A DNA stretch of 64,000 nucleotides, taken from Psococerastis gibbosa (lineage: Eukaryota > Arthropoda > Insecta > Psocodea > Psocidae). The stretch covers positions 3,348,001 through 3,412,000 of the forward strand of contig OZ020486.1 of the NCBI GenBank assembly GCA_963971405.1, read 5' to 3'. Each line of letters begins with the position of its first letter. Within the stretch, counting starts at the first letter, position 1. A program made the position numbers and the translations under genes. The notes beneath the pieces are model-generated. The model saw only the letters and a program-made list of their open reading frames with translations. It made no database searches and was not told the DNA's origin. This document shows positions 44,098 through 53,585 of the stretch, piece by piece.

Positions 44098-44400
44098 GTC
44101 CGTATGTTATTAATTTTTTTTTTTAGTTTCACCCCCCCCCCTCCCCCAAATTGAGTTAGTCCAAAATATAAAAAAAAAATGTCCCGATACGTAATTTTTG
44201 TGAACCTGTATGCCCAATTTCATCAAACGTCATTGAGTAATTTGTCCAGAAATAGACAGACAGACAGACATTTCATATAAATCCTTTTTTTTTTTTGGAT
44301 TCATGAGACTTCAAAACGTGTAAATCCACAGACCTTTCGAAATCGTAAATTTGAGCCATCGCAAAGCTTTCCTTATACTACTACTGATCAATAGGAAAGT
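44098..44400 (+). repeat. Family B right-end fragment
   Basis: CAGACAGACAGACATTTCAT, CAAAACGTGTAAATCCA and GCAAAGCTTTCCTTATACTA then AGGAAAG reproduce the last 290 bp of the element at 36398-37577. Confidence 0.7.
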
Positions 44401-46430
44401 AATAAAAATGCGGTTTGATTTTATGACAACAACGGATCTTCCAGCGTCTTCTTCCCTATGCCTCTGGAGTCTGGACTCTGGGTGGTTCAATTTGATCCAT
44501 AGCATTTGTGACACATTGACAGCTTGTTAGGAGGCCTTTGCTGTGGAATGTACTTGATGACTCTGTGGTTGATAAAACATTTATCAACGGGCCGTATGGT
44601 CATTTCCTGTCTTAATTATTCGACTTGTGTGATGTCCGCCGCAACCGTTCTTATCTAAATTAATCAAAGTTTGTTCTGGGGATGATGGTTTATTGTTGGT
44701 ATACAGCATAGCTCAATTATAAGCAAAAAGGACAGCACTAATAGTTATTTGTGATTCGTACCCTTACTTACACTCTCACACCTACGCCTGTTACATTGTG
44801 TCAGTGTCAAACTTGTCACAGCATGTCCATTGTTATTATTATTACATTATATGTATGTGAAACATAAAATATTATAAATCGGTTAGCTGGTAGAGTAGCC
44901 CTTCGGGGCTAAAGCTCGCTTAATATAAAGACGTTTTTCATTTAATTAATTTAATTTGATTATCGCTTGTAGCCGGTGCAGGCTGTTTACGAGGATGTGT
45001 ACCGGTTTGCCATGGGGTCGTTGGCAGGTAAGGTTCGATTGACCTTGTGTAAGAGGACCCACGTTCATAAAGCCCTCCAAGACTCCAAGTATATGAATCG
45101 TAATAATTTTTTTTTTTTTTTTTTTAACATTTCAAAGGAAATACTGTATTTCGTTCTTTGTGCCCATGGGATACATAAAGTGGATGAAATGTTCCTACGC
45201 CATTTAGCCCCAGTTTTTGAAGGCGTCAAATAAATTCAAGTTTGGGTTAAGAAGAAATCGGAGTACCCCGTGTACAAAGCTACCGATAATTCTTTTCAAG
45301 TTTGAAGAGGGGGGGGGGGGCCTCGCCCGGTTGTCTCTTTAATTATGTGTCACCCGCACATCTTAATTTTGCCCCCGTCTTTTCTATGGGATCTTAGTTT
45401 AGCGACATTGATCTTCTATTCTTCTTTCTGAAGTAAATAGGGTGACATTTGACTACAATGGCGGAGTCTCATGGCGCCCCGCATGCTTGGTTGCTAAAAA
45501 AAAGCAGGAAAATATACTATATTGTGTTTTGATTGTTTTCTTGTACTTGACGATGGTGTCAGCCGACACGGGTCGTCAACTTTATAATTGTAATGTAAAA
45601 CCGTACTAGGAATATTTAATTTTTACCATGGGACGGGGAAAACATGCAAACCTTTTGGAAAAATTGGAGTAGAATTTGCGAACCCCTTGCCTGTCAGCTG
45701 CCCCCCTTTTGCTGAGTTGAGTGGCGAAGCCCTACCCGGCCGTCCATTGACCCTTTCAATTGTCCCTAGTCAGCGGTTTTGGTAAGCACTTTGCTGTTTC
45801 TCGACTATTGTGCTGAATTTGCCAAGGCCTGATTATGAATTGTAGGCTTCCTCAATATACAAGTCCAACGGCATTTTTCAATTGATAGGCTATGGCGTGA
45901 TGGTATTGGAATAATGTTATTATGATTTAGCACTAATTTGGCCTGTGTTGGAGGTTAAAAAATGCACAGTTTTAGTTGTACTATAATTTATACGGATATC
46001 CTAACTTTATAAAGAAATGCTGGATAATTTACAATTGTAGATACGATAGTTGAAGGGCTTACACAAGTGAAAAAATGAATTTTCGAAATAATTGAGGCTA
46101 AAGCTTGAAACTCAATTCAAAATTTAGACGTATATACCCATTTTCCGCGTGTGTTAGCATTGTCAAAGTGACTAATAGAGATGTTCCTGTCAGCTTATAA
46201 GATATAGCATAAGTAAAAGTATTGAGCACCCAAATGGCGAAGAATGTCACTTCAATTGGCCTTGCAACCACCCAGCAGTAGGCATAAGGCGACCGGAAAA
46301 GAATTCAATAACACCCGTGACAAAACTGTAAATTGTCCTAAATAAACCCTACAAGGAATGTAAATTTGGGATGTGAACCGTAGAATATTGACACTACAAA
46401 TTGGGTATTTTTTATTTTACGAATTTATTA
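44401..46430. other. No gene recognised
   Basis: It has an 18-bp T run at about 45107-45125, which interrupts an otherwise featureless 85-codon frame (44976-45233), and a G run at about 45311. At 44880-44920 GGTTAGCTGGTAGAGTAGCC recalls a tRNA-like A box, but no B box follows. Confidence 0.3.
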
Positions 46431-46435
46431 ATCTG

Positions 46436-46650
46436 GTCAGTCAGGACATGTAGAGTAGTGGTACAGACTCCGACTTTCACCCGAAAGGTTGTTGGTTCGA
46501 GTCCCACTTGCTACATTTTCTGACTGCTTCGGAGGGCATGTAAAACAGGTGGACCCGGGCCTTCCCAGTTGAGTGTAAGTAGGGGCTTTTAGCCGTTAGG
46601 TTGGCTTAGTAATTGAACTAAAAGTCAGTATTTATTTATTTATTAATAGG
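46436..46650 (+). mobile_element. tRNA-derived SINE, longest copy
   Basis: The head has an A-box-like TAGAGTAGTGGTAC at 46451-46464 and a perfect B box GGTTCGAGTCC at 46494-46504, 30 bp apart, as in pol III promoters of tRNA genes. The body TGCTTCGGAGGGCATGTAAA and GTTGAGTGTAAGTAGGGGC is followed by AGGTTGGCTTAGTAATTGAA and an (ATTT)n tail. Truncated relatives are at 4048 and 41480. It does not fold as a complete tRNA. Non-coding. Confidence 0.8.
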
Positions 46651-47606
46651 AAGCTATTGGAACATTGGCCACTCCTGGATACGTTGTTTTTTTTATTTTT
46701 TTTATTTCGCTTAATACTTAAGTTATAATGATTTGGTCTGTATAATTGACAGAGGACTATTTCATTCATGTTACATATAGAATTTTCAACTTTTGGTGCT
46801 GCGGTTTTCCAGTGATGGATGCCTGAAATTTACCGACTTTATGGAAACATCAGAAATACTTACTTAACGTGTCCGGGTCTAGGACACGTTGATCCAAAAC
46901 ATCATCAGAAATTAAAAACGCCTTATAATACGGTGTAGAAAATAGTCCTCTACGAATTGAGTGTGCCGAACTTTAAATATTAATTGACATAAAAATATAA
47001 ACCAACCTATTTTTTTGGTTGATCCAGGGGGGGGGGGGCGCAATGTCATGTCAACGGTAAGCTTCCCCTTATAGATTTGGTCTATTCTTATCATGCAAAA
47101 TTAAAACCAAGTCTCGTATCCAGTTTTATTATAACATCCTGGGTAGTGCCTTAGTAAAAATTAAAAAAAAAAAAAAAATATGTGGAGCAGGGAAGCAAGC
47201 GGTTCGACATAAGCCGGGTAGTTAATCAAATAAAAAAATAGCGGATTTCTGGGTGGGGGTGGCCAATTCCTCTGCTGTACATCCTCTCAATAAATAGTCC
47301 TGTTTAAGTGGACGGACATTTTGGGTTCATCACCGGCTATCTAGACGGAGTGAGTCATATACGCCTACTAGCTGGAGATTGGCTGGAGCAAGAGGCTACA
47401 AAATGTCACCCAGTCCGATAGCTGTAATGCGCTATACTTATTCACAATGCATCGTGTTTGCTTCCCCCAATTAAAGTTTTATATTCGTTGTGGATTATTG
47501 TAGCCAGCCAGCGTGCTTAAGGCCCGCTACACACGGACGCCAGTGATTCACTCAGAAATTTGTCACTGGAACATAATATGGGTCCGTGATAGGTTGGTGC
47601 AAAAGT
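46651..47606. other. No gene recognised
   Basis: Contains an A run at 47163-47178 and a G run at about 47029. The sequence GCCCGCTACACACGGACGCC at 47523 recalls the start of the gene 3 promoter block (GCCTGGTACACACGAACG), possibly a shared MITE end. Confidence 0.3.
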
Positions 47607-47617
47607 AACTAATTTCT

Positions 47618-48065
47618 AGTCCCGGAAAGCAGATTTGCTAAGAAGGTTATTCCGGGTCCTAGTAAAAAGCTCACCGATCAGCTTCTCTCTTTAAGTAGAG
47701 AGCAAGCTAGAAGGGTGGTTGGCACGCTTACGGGCCACGGCCACTTCAACAAACACATGCATAGGGTTGGCGTGAAAAACGACAGTAGATGCAGACTGTG
47801 TGAAGTTGAAGAAGAAACAGCTGAACACATTCTCTTTGAATGTGAAGCGCTGGGAAAAACTCGATACCAAACTCTTGGCCACCCTAGGTCTGAAGAGGAA
47901 ACCATCCGATCTAATCCCATCACAAAAACACTAGAATTTATCAAAAAGACTGGTGTTATAAGATGGGCGTAGACGGCAAACGTGGAAGCAAAAGACCTTC
48001 TAGGTCGACGCTTATAGGAACTCTAACGAGTAGGCCCCACGAAGGTAAAAAAAAAAAAAAAAAAA
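47618..48065 (+). mobile_element. 5'-truncated LINE with poly-A tail and 11-bp target duplication
   Basis: The direct repeat AACTAATTTCT stands at 47607-47617 and at 48066-48076. The plus-strand frame is open from about 47619 to the stop at 47972: SREQARRVVGTLTGHG, HMHRVGVKNDSRCRLCEVEE and ETAEHILFECEALG, the C-terminal zinc region of a non-LTR retrotransposon ORF2. A short 3' UTR leads to an A run of about 21 (48047-48067). The open frame and perfect duplication point to a recent insertion that was dead from the start. It belongs to a different LINE family from 25454-25920. Confidence 0.92.
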
Positions 48066-48102
48066 AACTAATTTCTGAAATGAAATGAAAAATGTCCTTA
48101 TA

Positions 48103-48402
48103 TTAGGCGAGCTTTAGGCCCAGAACCATATGGCAGCCTGTCCTAAATCTCCCCAAATTATTCTCTGTCCTCGTTTCTTCTGGCAAGAAGTTCCAAAGCG
48201 TAGATGTGTTTACTGCGAAGGAATGGTTGTAGTAATTTGTTCGGTTTCTAGGAGTAGAAAGTTTGTTAGAAGCTCTTGTGTTAAAATTGTGGTAATCAGA
48301 CAAGTATGTGAATAAGGATGATAGGTAAGATGGGTTTTTAGTAGTATGTAATATCTTAAAAAGAGGTATAGTTGTGCATGTTCTTTCCTTTGCTGAACGC
48401 AC
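48103..48402 (-). pseudogene. LINE reverse transcriptase C-terminal fragment
   Basis: The minus frame encodes PSYLSSLFTYLSDYHNFNTR, then NKLSTPRNRTNYYNHSFAVN and TSTLWNFLPEETR...LGRFRT. The order (YL...), (NTR...), (LWN.LP) is the usual C-terminal signature of many LINE reverse transcriptases outside the RNase H clades. It is open for 99 codons and ends in-frame, but no catalytic domain is present. A Penelope-like fragment follows on the same strand side at 48425. Confidence 0.8.
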
Positions 48403-48424
48403 TTCCGAAGAATATAATCACAAA

Positions 48425-48600
48425 GGCTTTCACGGCCAGAGTAACTCCGTAACGTAACTTTACGTGATGAATCCCGTATCGTTCTCGTGTTTTGAAAGCG
48501 TACTTCCAAATGTTTCGTCACCATCTGCGGTCGACTTCTTCAGTGGAGCTGCTTAGATTTCTCGGAAGACTCAGCGGAGCTGTAGAGCAGAAGAAGAAAC
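48425..48600 (-). mobile_element. Penelope-like terminal fragment with hammerhead-like core, copy 1
   Basis: Read on the minus strand it has CACTGAAGAAGTCGACCGCA then GATGGTGACGAAACATTTGG. CTGAAGA...GAAAC around a CCGCAGATG loop is the arrangement found in the hammerhead-like part of Penelope-like element terminal repeats. Strict pairing next to the core is imperfect here. A similar, shorter copy is at 49509-49693. Confidence 0.45.
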
Positions 48601-49261
48601 CCACGGAGCTACTGAGACCACTTTACTGCAGTGCTGGCTGTCTTAACAGTAAAAATAGGTTACCTGCTCGTAGCATTGCCAAACTGGCCTATATTCAGGC
48701 TGGCTGGTCATTGCCGTATGACAGGATTCGTTATAACCGAGCAATTTCCTTAATTAACTGAGAGCGACCGGCTGTGATTATTTAACCACGTTTATGAATT
48801 CTGACTCATGCTGGGCACATAACCTGCTTGGGACAATGCCGAGCCGGTGCTTCGCAATTCGCAATGGGAACGGGGCGCGGGGGGGGGGCTATACACTCTT
48901 TCGGGAGCTAAAAATGATTCACGCCGTGATACAGGGTTTAAGTCGGAGTACTGGTAGAGGATCCTCTCTCTGGGCCATTGCTCTATTTGGGATGTGGTTG
49001 CGGTCAGCAACATGCCCCGGACTAAAAAATATAATTATGCAGCTATGTATGCCAACAGGTTAAAGAATTTCAAGGATTTAGTGAACATGGGATGCGCCGA
49101 TATTTTTTTATTCTAAACAAACTCTGGCGTTACACAGTGCAAAGACATGTAAATGGTATTTTGAATGCAATTAAAAAATGAAAAGCAAAAAGTTTTTCCT
49201 GCTATATTTCAGTGCCAGGAGACCGAGCTTAAGGGTCAGCAGGTCTAGAGAAAATAAGTTA

Positions 49262-49480
49262 TACCTATAGTAATAATGAAGGACTTTTTATGGACCCAGA
49301 CCTACTTATAGTGGTTCATAAGTCCCAAGTCCAATGCCAACGACCCCATGGATTTCGGACATTATTTATATTGGTTCCGTATGAATTTTTGCCCATTGGC
49401 AAACTGGTATACTTCCTCGATGTCAACCTACACCGGTTACAAGCGATAGTGGACAAGCTGAGACAATCTTACCATTGACG
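49262..49480 (+). repeat. Repeat family E, copy 2
   Basis: GAAGGACTTTTTATGGACCC, ATGGATTTCGGACATTATTT, CATTGGCAAACTGGTATACT and AGTGGACAAGCTGAGACA: same order and length as 17755-17945 and 51596-51790. Confidence 0.65.
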
Positions 49481-49508
49481 TAATGAAACCAAATACAGAT
49501 ATATACGA

Positions 49509-49693
49509 GTGACGAAGTAGTAGAATCCGGGATGATAGGCCGTGGTCGTTCTGAAAGCGTGCTTCAAAACGTTTCGTTGGCATTTGCGGTCGACATCTTC
49601 AGTGGAGCTGCGTAGACTTCTAAGATTGTATCTTGGAGTCTCAGCCGCTACAATGACCACGGCGTATCGTTCCGGATTTTACTGCTTCGTCAC
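49509..49693 (-). mobile_element. Penelope-like fragment with inverted ends, copy 2
   Basis: GTGACGAAGTAGTAGAATCCGG at the left (minus one mismatch) returns inverted as CCGGATTTTACTGCTTCGTCAC at the right. Inside, on the minus strand, CACTGAAGATGTCGACCGCA and AACGAAACGTTTTGAAG match copy 1 at 48500-48560. Confidence 0.45.
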
Positions 49694-49699
49694 GTAACT

Positions 49700-50240
49700 C
49701 CGGCCGTGAAAGTCGTTGTAATTATACAGATACGAGTGTCGAATCTATTAATTAGTCTAGCTCTAGATAACTGAAATTGCTATTTTCTCAATTAATTTGC
49801 AGTTGATTTCATATTTCTGTGTTTCCTTGTATTCAATATGACTGAAAACTGTTTAAATTGTTAGGAGCATATTGAAAGTGGGCCCAAATGAAATCTACTG
49901 CGTTTAAAGAGTAGGATTGGCAATGTGAGAAAAGGAGAGTGGGGGGGGGGGGGGTCAATTGGCTGTTAATAATTTGAGCTCCGTTAAATGAGTGCAAGTT
50001 TTATTAGCTAAAAAGTTTTACCCTGACCGGGCAAAAGCTTGTGAGAGAATAGTCAAACAATTGAGAAAAGTTGGGCAATTAAATTGTTTGCATATTGTCT
50101 GGCGGGTGAGCGATTCTGCTGCTGAATTCGAATCCCTCACTCGTTGCAGCATTGAAATATTTGATGGAGTTTAATTTTTAATTAGTTTGATTCATTAATA
50201 ATCGATGTGCTGTCTCCATTGCAAACAGCATTGTCTGACA
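49700..50240. other. No gene recognised
   Basis: It has a 15-bp G run at about 49940-49954. A 60-codon frame at 49992-50174 lacks any known domain. Confidence 0.3.
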
Positions 50241-50246
50241 GCTATA

Positions 50247-50284
50247 CCATTGAATATATAACACTAGTGTTATATATTCAATGG
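50247..50284. repeat. Perfect 38-bp palindrome flanked by 7-bp direct repeats
   Basis: The left half CCATTGAATATATAACACT is followed without spacer by its exact reverse complement. GCTATAC occurs at 50241-50247 and 50284-50290, overlapping the outer palindrome base on each side. Confidence 0.95.
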
Positions 50285-50781
50285 CTATACAAAGGTATTC
50301 CAATCGAAGGTGAGAAAGTTTGTAATTATTTATGATTTTTGCAACCCTGACACTGATTGGTGATAGGGCCAACGGGTGCAGATTATAGGCGTTCAATTAA
50401 TTTCTGCAACTTCTACCGCGTAAACAGAACATGTCGATTTTTAATTTAATTTTCTAAAAAATTTATTAAGAGCAACGACAATATAGAATAGAGCCCCCCG
50501 AAATAAAATCCTGGTTCCGAGCCTGCATCCTACTGTTGTACAATGCCCTCTCGGGTGGCTTATTTTTGCTACTCCCATTTGTGACACTGTCGATCTGGCT
50601 CTTGCTTGTCAAGAAGGAACAATCGGTGAGGGAGAAGCCTCATAAGTGTAAAATTCAAATGTCTACGGTATGTACTAAGCAAGCATAACAGGATGGCGGC
50701 GGAGCGTATCTGCGATTTTTTTTTTCGGTTTGAAATCAATAGTTCCTTTGAAAATCGACTTGGTCGAGGGGTATTGTGTAT

Positions 50782-51592
50782 ATTTTTGCTTTCCAATTTA
50801 TACGTAGTATAAGGAAAGCTTTGTGACGGTCGAAATTTTCGATTCCGAGATTTTATCGGATTTACACGTTTTAAGGTCCCAGGAACCCAAAAAAGTGGTT
50901 TTTACGAAATGTCTGTCTGTCTGTCTGTCTGTTCATCGATTTCCGGGCAAACTATTCGGCCGATTTTGAAGAAATTTTGCATGTAGGTTCACACAAATCA
51001 TACCTCGAGACAGTTCTTTTTATTTGGGGCTAACTTAATTTGGGGGGGTTTTATTCTCAAAAACGGCTCCAACGATTTCGTTTAAATTCACATATATTGT
51101 AGTTATTAATGTTAACGAAAAGCGGGGAGTCGCTTGCGCCTTGATAGGTTGCTTCTGGGGGTAAAAAAATAAGAATAACTAAATTTTAATGAAAAATGAC
51201 TAAAAAATAATTTTTCTGCGAAACCTTTCTATCGATGATTTCTACCTTCAGGTATGTTTTAGGGGTTAAATTGAGTAACGAAACCGGACAGGTTGCTTTC
51301 CCAGAAAAGTATTTGGTTTTGTAAAAAAAAAATGTTTTTTTTTTTTAAAATGATAGAAAATTCACGCTCAAATGCATTGCGTGCCCTGCCAGTATTGCTG
51401 TGTGGTAATGTGTTGGTCTGACCTATCTAGAATTTACCTCACCTCCAGTGACGTCAGGGGACAACCCCCCCCCCGTGATATCGGATATTTAACCATAGGA
51501 AAATTATTTACCATGAAATTACTCATTTTCTCAATCTACTAGTTTTGATAAATTGGAAAGCATGTTCGAGTAAACTCGGACCGGTTCTTGTA
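50782..51592 (+). repeat. Family B element, right end missing
   Basis: It starts TTGCTTTCCAATTTATACGT exactly like 36398 and runs parallel to it (TGTCTGTCTGTCTGTCTG, CATCGATTTCCGGGCAAACT) to GGAAAGCATGTTCGAGTAAA at about 51575. The last third is absent. Repeat family E follows directly. Confidence 0.75.
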
Positions 51593-51595
51593 ATT

Positions 51596-51790
51596 TTTTA
51601 AGGACCTTTTGTGGACCTAGGCCTACTTATAGTGTAATAGGTCCCTTGTCCAATGCCAACGACCCCATGAATTTCGGACATTATTTATATTGTTTCCGTT
51701 TGAATTTTTGGGCATTAACAAAATGGTATACGTTCTCGATGTCAATCTACACTGGCTATAAGCGATAATGGACAAGTTGAAATAGGCGGA
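51596..51790 (+). repeat. Repeat family E, copy 3
   Basis: AAGGACCTTTTGTGGACCTA, CATGAATTTCGGACATTATT and CGATAATGGACAAGTTGA. The reading frame seen in the other two copies is broken here, so the family is probably not coding. Confidence 0.6.
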
Positions 51791-52300
51791 AGCATGACCT
51801 AATCAAGTACAGATAAGAGTCGAAATATGGGGTACACTGATTTGCTATAAAAAAATATGATGCAATCTACTTAAAAACACATAAATTTGCAAAATTAATG
51901 AATTTTCTAGTGAGCCACTCATTGTAGCTCGCTCGTCTTTCATTTGGTTGCCAAACAATAATACAACTGCCGGGGAGCGAGCAGCTATCTGTTGATGTGA
52001 CGGCCCGATGAGTAATGGTGCATTTATCATGGCATTTCCACGCTGATGCCGTTTTATATTTATAACGCCATTCTCCCCGCAATATGGCTGCACATTTTTC
52101 AGACGTTGGTAACCCTGCATTATAGAGATAATGGGCCGTGAGTTTTTTTTTTGTATCAGAGTTGTGGAAACAACTGTTGATCCTGAAATGATATCGTTGA
52201 AAGCAATATTGGATGACTGCCTCTGGGCTCTGAAGCTTGGATCCAATTGAATGCCGCCATTTTGAGCACATCAAACAATCTTCTTGAATTGCAATCTATT
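51791..52300. other. No gene recognised
   Basis: Two overlapping minus frames of about 135 codons (51845-52274) show no known domain and no splice context. Neither is supported as a gene. Confidence 0.3.
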
Positions 52301-52309
52301 GATTGATTT

Positions 52310-52590
52310 GCAGCGAATGTTTAGTTTTCTTCTCCACTCTTGTCTGTCTTGTGCGGTCCTTTTTAGTCCTTTCGCACCCTAGGGCCTTTATGACATCATC
52401 TAGGTACTCCTCCTCTGTCGTCCTCTTGAATTGATGGCTTCAACCATACCCTCAATGATGTTCTTGAGGAGCCCTTTGTGTCTTCTTGTTGAAATGGTGG
52501 CCATAATAGCTCTCTTTTCGCTTATTCTATGGAGCACTTCTTCGTTGGTTATGTGGTTTTTCCAAACTATTTGGTGGCTTTTTCAATATA
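52310..52590 (-). pseudogene. LINE reverse transcriptase C-terminal fragment (same family as 12600)
   Basis: The minus strand encodes KNHITNEEVLHRISEKRAIM then ATISTRRHKGLLKNIIEGMV and IN, followed by frameshifts and the stop-containing end of the ORF. The first half is nearly identical to the plus-strand piece at 12840-12950. It is a 3' end fragment only, with no polymerase motif and no poly-A tail. Confidence 0.8.
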
Positions 52591-52621
52591 TTGCAGTAAT
52601 AGCACTAACTTAAGTTGAAGA

Positions 52622-52924
52622 CACCGTGTCACCTTCCTCGCTTGGGTGTACAAGTTCCTTCACAGGATTGCCGATTCTGCGAGATTGACGCTGAGGCCGG
52701 GTGGTACGTGCTGATGGACTGCCCGGCTGACGGGCGAGAACGTCTTTCCTCGGTCGGTTTTGCTATGGGAGGACTACAGGCAGGGAAACAGCTTCGCCCT
52801 AAGGAGGTGGCGACCGCCATTGGGTTGTACGAGTGAGGAATATGGGGCGTGTGTCCTATGAGCCCTCACCGTGGCCTGGGACTCTGCCAAAATCTACTAC
52901 TATTACTACTGCTACTACTACTAG
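52622..52924 (+). mobile_element. 5'-truncated LINE with CTA-repeat tail and short target duplication
   Basis: The frame contains VPSQDCRFCEIDAEAG and DCPADGRERLSSVG, then ends IGLYE before a short UTR and a tail of CTA triplets (52896-52923). The C-x2-C pair is kept but the following histidine of the usual zinc motif is replaced (GWY). GTTGAAGA occurs at 52614-52621 and 52925-52932, a likely target duplication. The LINE family differs from the two other truncated insertions by its tail. Confidence 0.75.
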
Positions 52925-52984
52925 GTTGAAGAGGTAACCTCCTCTTTATAACTGAAATTAGAGGATTTAGAAAAAAAACGACTG

Positions 52985-53275
52985 GGCGGTATTCGAAACA
53001 ACGATCTACGTCTGTCCTGGGCGTCTTATTAGCGCTAGACCACAAGCCCGACAATGTCAGTGTTAAATTACTGCTTTATATTAAAAAAAGCAAAAGCTTT
53101 GTGCAATAAAGTGAACTCAAAGTCCTGTTCGGTTAAATATCTGTGTAGCTGTGCTAACCTGTCAAGCAATACGAATTTTGTCAAAGGAAAGAGCATTTAC
53201 GTAGAGGATTTAGGAGACACTAGACTTGTCGGGCTTGTGGTCCAGCGGTTAAGACGACGGTCCCGCCAAGTCCAG
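52985..53275. repeat. Two tRNA-like heads in inverted orientation
   Basis: GTCGGGCTTGTGGTCCAGCG at 53228-53247 (plus) and its near reverse complement (CGCTAGACCACAAGCCCGAC, 53034-53053) face away from a 175-bp spacer. The minus copy continues into TTGTTTCGAATACCGCCC, a B-box-like end. They look like two SINE heads of one family. Confidence 0.45.
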
Positions 53276-53335
53276 TTTGTATGTTATAATACATATTATT
53301 ATACCTAGGTATATATTATTATTTATTATGTTTAA

Positions 53336-53585
53336 CACGTTCACGGACAGCAATATAAAAATTCGACATATTAAATGATCACAGTATTCCAAACATGCTG
53401 CAATTTAACGATCACGACTGCTATTGCAGTCTTCCAGTTGCAACTTCTTGGACAGAGCCGCAATAGCAGTCAAACTTCTAGACCCCGCTATATGACCGAA
53501 CTGGAATAGCAGTTTCTTTTTCCATTTGCAATAACATTCGTGCACTATGAGGTCGACTGCAATGACAGTCCTGTCCGTGAACGTG
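53336..53585 (+). mobile_element. piggyBac-like MITE flanked by TTAA
   Basis: The 15-bp perfect inverted repeat CACGTTCACGGACAG sits at both ends. TTAA flanks each side (53332-53335 and 53586-53589), the target of the piggyBac superfamily. The 250-bp interior repeats GCAATAGCAGTC-like words in both orientations at least four times. No transposase. Confidence 0.88.

Noticed and set aside
44976..45233. An 85-codon plus-strand ORF
   Set aside because: It reads through a T run (poly-Phe) and has no recognisable domain.
46451..46504. A tRNA gene
   Set aside because: A and B boxes are present, but the sequence does not continue into an acceptor stem and joins a repetitive body with an ATTT tail, so it is a SINE head.
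51845..52274. Two overlapping minus-strand ORFs of about 135 codons
   Set aside because: Neither shows a domain, and the overlap in different frames suggests low stop density by chance.
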